Positions 61,315-64,000 of a DNA stretch of 64,000 nt are shown in pieces. This stretch comes from Diacronema lutheri. Lineage: Eukaryota > Haptophyta > Pavlovophyceae > Pavlovales > Pavlovaceae. Where the stretch lies: NCBI GenBank assembly GCA_019448385.1, contig JAGTXO010000005.1:1302001-1366000 (forward strand), given 5' to 3'. The notes beneath the pieces were generated by a model that was not told the DNA's origin, searched no databases, and saw only the letters and a list, made by a program, of their open reading frames with translations. Position 1 is the stretch's first letter; the number at the start of each line of letters is the position of its first letter. A program made the translations under genes and the position numbers.

Positions 61315-61329
61315 CGCCCACCGTCCACG
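61315..61329. promoter_or_regulatory. 15-bp gap between divergent start codons
   Basis: The propeller ATG (61314, minus) and the oxygenase ATG (61330, plus) are separated by 15 bases, so each transcript must begin inside the other gene's coding region or one true start is internal. No motif can be named in so short a stretch. Confidence 0.4.
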
Positions 61330-62376
61330 ATGGCGGCCCACGAGACCCACGACCTCGACAGCCTGCTCGACGAGGATGTTCTCCGCGCGCTGAGCGGGGC
61401 GGGCGCCTTCTCGGTGCGGCTGCCCAACGAGCTCGTTGCACTCAACGCTGAAGTGCTGCGCTGGTTTGGCCTCTTCGACGCGCAGCCGTCCGAGCGCAAG
61501 CAGCGCCACGCGCTCGTGCCCGACGGAACAGGCGAGAACAACGGATGGCACGGCCCGGGCGGGCTGAGCGCGTACAACCGCTTCCGTGACGGCTACATCT
61601 TCCAAGCGAGCGAGCCCATTTGGTCCATGCTCGACGGATCGGCCGGCGCCGAGTTTGCCGCGGCGCACGAGCGGTGGCGCGCTGCGCTGCACGCCGTTGG
61701 CCACGCGCTCATCGCGCGGCTGGCGCGCGCGCTCGAGGTGGGCGCGGATCAGTTTGGGCCAGGCGGCCGGTGCGACATTGCCGCCGGCGCGCAGTTCCAC
61801 CTCAAGGCAATCCGTGCGGCCGCGTCCGAGCTCTGCGCGCCCGGCGCGACCGGCGCAACCGCGGATGGGCGCATGATGACACTGCCCGCGCACCGCGACC
61901 CGTCGGTGCTCAGCCTTGTCGTCGCGACGCGCCCGGGCTTGCAGCTGCTCGTCGAGGGAGAGGGGCGGTACGAGGATGTGCCGCGCTGCGGTCCCGACGT
62001 GTGCACCGTGATCGCCGGCCAGCTGCTCACCAAGCTCACGCGCGGCCTCGTGCGCAGCCCGCTGCACCGCGTTGTCTCGGAGCCGCGAGAAGCCGTGTGC
62101 GCCGAGCGCGTCGCGGCCACTTTCTTCTTCCAGCCGCCGCTCGACGCCGTGCTGCAGCCGCTCGAATCGCCGACGATGGCCCGCCTTGCGCGCCTCGCCG
62201 ACGCAAGCCCGGAGCGCAGCGCTCGTGCGCACACCAAGGTGCGCGCGGGAGGTGAGCGCGGCAACGGCAAGCCCTTTCTCCCGGTCACCTATCGCGAGTG
62301 GAAGCATCGCGCCTACAGCGGTTATTACGCGCGCGCCGCGGCCAGCGCCGGCGCCGCCCGCCTTGACAGCGCGTAA
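61330..62376 (+). CDS. 2-oxoglutarate/Fe(II)-dependent oxygenase (IPNS-like)
   Basis: One exon, 348 residues from ATG 61330 (MAAHETHDLDSLLDEDVLRA). The fold is the isopenicillin-N-synthase/plant 2OGD type, which hydroxylates or desaturates small molecules. The N-terminal region is shortened. The iron triad reads H-x-D in LPAHRDPSVLSLVV (about residue 188) with the distal His in VRSPLHRVVSEP (about 244); the Arg of AERVAATFFFQP would bind 2-oxoglutarate, in place of the usual RxS. RPGLQLLVEGEGRYEDVP is the core strand after HxD. YSAYNRF-type substrate pockets (GLSAYNRFRDGYIFQ) are seen at about 77-92. There is no signal peptide. The substrate is not predictable. Confidence 0.83.
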   Translation: MAAHETHDLDSLLDEDVLRALSGAGAFSVRLPNELVALNAEVLRWFGLFDAQPSERKQRHALVPDGTGENNGWHGPGGLSAYNRFRDGYIFQASEPIWSMLDGSAGAEFAAAHERWRAALHAVGHALIARLARALEVGADQFGPGGRCDIAAGAQFHLKAIRAAASELCAPGATGATADGRMMTLPAHRDPSVLSLVVATRPGLQLLVEGEGRYEDVPRCGPDVCTVIAGQLLTKLTRGLVRSPLHRVVSEPREAVCAERVAATFFFQPPLDAVLQPLESPTMARLARLADASPERSARAHTKVRAGGERGNGKPFLPVTYREWKHRAYSGYYARAAASAGAARLDSA

Positions 62377-62797
62377 AAGTGCTTTTGGAAGTATAGATGG
62401 TCAAGCCAAATCCGATCAGGGGCACGATCGAGCGCCCCGAGTGCAGCGCGGGCCATTCGGAAGGACGTCCTTGTGAGGGAGCTCTTCGCGTTTGGCGAGC
62501 GGGGGAGCACGACGCGCAGCGTTGCTGCGGCGGCGTGCGGGCGGCGAGCAGCGGTCGGGCTGCTCGCGACGAGGCCGGAGCAGACGGCGCCGTGGCCGCC
62601 GGCGCAGGTGACGCGCGCCGACGAGCCGTAGCGAGCGTCCGTGATCCGCACGGCGGTTGGAGCGGGCCGGCTGGTGCGGCGCGCTCGGCCACGGGTGGCG
62701 GCGTGCACGGGCGTGCCGAATGCGGTACGCGTCGCCAGCCGCGCGCGACCTGGGCAGAGCCCGCAAAGCGTCGACCGCTGCGCGGCTCGGCCGTGCG
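62377..62797. other. Non-coding region downstream of the Fanzor-like gene
   Basis: About 420 bases between the oxygenase stop and the Fanzor-like stop. Short self-complementary pieces occur: GGGGC...GCCCC (62419-62438) and AAGGACGTCCTT (62461-62472). In characterised Fanzor and TnpB loci the guide (omega) RNA overlaps the 3' end of the nuclease gene and runs into this position, so this is where one would lie; no guide is demonstrated. Confidence 0.35.
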
Positions 62798-64000
62798 TCA
62801 ACGCCGGCCGCGCTTCGGCCCGCGCGCGCTGCCGCCGCCGGCACTGGCGCTGGCAGCTCCGCGGGCGGGGGTGCGGGCGCGAGCGCCGCCGCCGCCACCG
62901 CCGCCGCGCCCGCCGCCGTCGTCGCCACCGCCGTCGCCGCCGCCGCCTCCCCCGCCGTCATCGTCGTCGTCGCCGCCGCCGCCTCCGTCGCCGTCGCCGT
63001 CGCCGTCGCCCTCGCCGCCGCCGCCGTCGCCGCTGGCGTCGTCGTCGTCGTCGTCGTCGCCCTCGTCGTCGCCCTCGTCGCCGCCGTCGCCCTCGTCGTC
63101 GCAGTCGTCGCCCTCGCCGTGCACCATGCGCTCCTCACGCTCCCACACCTCGCCGCGCGCCCACCAGGCGAGCACGAGGGCAAAGCGCTCAGGCGTCGAC
63201 GTGGTGTCGCGCCCGGCCGCGCGCGCCGCAATGTCGTGCACGTCGTAGAAGATGTTGCGCGCGGCGTTGTAGTCGCGGTGCACGGGCTTCTTGCCGCCGT
63301 TGCACGCCGGGCAGATGACGAGCGCGTGCACCGTGCGCGTGCCGCCCTTTGCCACGGGCAGGCGCGGGTTCTGCGCGAGCTCCGCGCCGCAGCGCTGCAG
63401 CCTGCCGCCCTTGGCGAGCCGCGGCATCGAGCAGTGCATCGACGTGTACGGCTCGGGTACGAAGACGGCCGCGACGCCGCGCCGCCGCAGCTCGCGCAGC
63501 AGCCCCACCTGGAAGGCGGGCGGCGCGCCCTTGGGCTGCGCGCCCTTGTGGTCGTGCAGCCACTTGCCCACGCACACGAGCAGCCGGTCGCGCGTCACGC
63601 CGTCGACGCAGTGCGCCGCGATGAGCGCCTCGGCGACGCGCGCCGCGTTGGACCGCCCGCCGCTGTCGCGCCGCCAGCGCTCCTTGCGGCGCGCCGGCGC
63701 GTCGTACACGTGCTCGGCGGCGCGCTCGCGCACCCGCGCGCTCTCGCGGTGGAAGGCGATGTATTTGCCCGCGTCGAGCACCTTGGCGCTGTGCGCCTCG
63801 CCAAGCCGCGCCTCGTCCGCCTCCACGCTGAACTCCTCGCCGCGCCCGTCGGTGCGCACGCGCCGCCGCGCCGCGTTGGTCTTGGCCGTCTCGCGCGCAA
63901 AGCCCGCGGCGCGCGCGCGCGCGCGCTGCGTGAACTGCCGCCAGACGGCCGCCCGCCCGACGTGCGCAGAGTAGGTGGTGATGTTGCCCATGTTCGGATC
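62798..64000 (-). CDS. Fanzor/TnpB-like RNA-guided nuclease homologue, 5' partial
   Basis: The frame enters from the right edge and ends at TGA 62798 (400 codons visible). It begins DPNMGNITTYS, which fits the RuvC-I motif (DPGxxN) with its Asp at 63998-64000. RuvC-II is VAAVFVPEPYTSMHCS with the Glu at 63452-63454, after the arginine-rich bridge (RRKERWRRDSG) and LLVCVGKWLHDHKG. A zinc-finger pattern follows (HC..., RCG, then ICPACNGGKK) and RuvC-III is KPVHRDYNAARNIFYDV with its Asp at 63272-63274. This order is that of TnpB/Fanzor, the transposon-encoded ancestors of Cas12. All three acidic residues are present and there is no stop, so it may be active. The N-terminal wedge and REC part lie outside the window. 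The last 110 residues are an Asp/Gly-rich tail, unusual for the family. I cannot tell Fanzor1 from Fanzor2 securely. Confidence 0.75.
   Translation of the reverse strand, partial: DPNMGNITTYSAHVGRAAVWRQFTQRARARAAGFARETAKTNAARRRVRTDGRGEEFSVEADEARLGEAHSAKVLDAGKYIAFHRESARVRERAAEHVYDAPARRKERWRRDSGGRSNAARVAEALIAAHCVDGVTRDRLLVCVGKWLHDHKGAQPKGAPPAFQVGLLRELRRRGVAAVFVPEPYTSMHCSMPRLAKGGRLQRCGAELAQNPRLPVAKGGTRTVHALVICPACNGGKKPVHRDYNAARNIFYDVHDIAARAAGRDTTSTPERFALVLAWWARGEVWEREERMVHGEGDDCDDEGDGGDEGDDEGDDDDDDDASGDGGGGEGDGDGDGDGGGGGDDDDDGGGGGGGDGGGDDGGGRGGGGGGGARARTPARGAASASAGGGSARGPKRGRR
62880..63118. repeat. GCC/GTC triplet-rich tract encoding an acidic Asp/Gly tail
   Basis: About 240 bases of imperfect GTC/GCC triplets on the plus strand, read on the minus strand as runs of Asp and Gly in the C-terminus of the Fanzor-like protein. 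Low-complexity triplet expansion is common in this window. It keeps the frame open in all three phases. Confidence 0.85.

Noticed and set aside
62397-63248. A plus-strand gene over the GCC/GTC tract
   Set aside because: It is a Pro/Ser-rich shadow of the acidic tail of the Fanzor-like protein, whose domain evidence is on the minus strand.

Overview
The window looks like nuclear DNA of a flagellated, plastid-bearing, GC-rich protist, most likely a haptophyte alga. The basis is very high GC with long accidental open frames on both strands, short spliceosomal introns (about 84-176 bases, one of 464), signal-peptide-plus-transit leaders on two plastid-type proteins, and motile-cilium genes (axonemal dynein heavy chain, CEP120-like). 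The haptophyte label is inference. Genes are tightly packed; several divergent pairs share 15-85 bases and several convergent pairs end within 15-90 bases. Of 23 introns whose phase I could check, 14 begin GTGCG, one begins GTAAG, and two are GC-AG.  Layout. 1-4399: 3' part of an Iml1/DEPDC5 (GATOR1) gene. 4371-8800: a rearranged accessory patch with a perfect 396-base palindrome over the Iml1 3' end, a second copy of its core hairpin, direct duplications, fragments copied from the ABC1K and CEP120 genes that lie intact further right, a 2.07-kb TA-flanked inverted-repeat element carrying an unknown zinc-ribbon gene, and an internally deleted CHK-type kinase gene. 8942-21153: plastid-type ABC1K kinase, CEP120-like protein, DUF2358-glutaredoxin fusion, an unknown gene and a second ABC1K. 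21452-31438: membrane RING-H2 E3, MIC60 head to head with a NAK/AAK1-like kinase, and NFRKB (INO80 subunit). 31724-38852: asparaginyl-tRNA synthetase with a Dpy-30/RIIa-like N-terminus, mitochondrial sulfide:quinone oxidoreductase, starch/glycogen branching enzyme, thymidylate-synthase-like protein. 38980-43007: a broken-looking unknown gene, an unknown gene with a frame-changing duplication near its end, and a Y-family polymerase with ubiquitin-binding and PCNA-binding motifs. 43034-56850: a 4,421-residue outer-arm dynein heavy chain of the kelch/IPT/filamin type. 56957-62376: Nudix hydrolase, acyl-protein thioesterase, eight-repeat propeller protein, 2OG-Fe(II) oxygenase. 62798-64000: most of a Fanzor/TnpB-like RNA-guided nuclease homologue, cut by the window edge, with all three RuvC acidic residues visible.  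How the genes relate. These are mostly unrelated housekeeping genes of organelles (MIC60, SQOR, ABC1Ks, Grx), cilium (dynein, CEP120) and nucleus (NFRKB, Y-polymerase). The two regions with mobile-DNA character are 4.4-8.8 kb and the right edge; they hold the most novel material.
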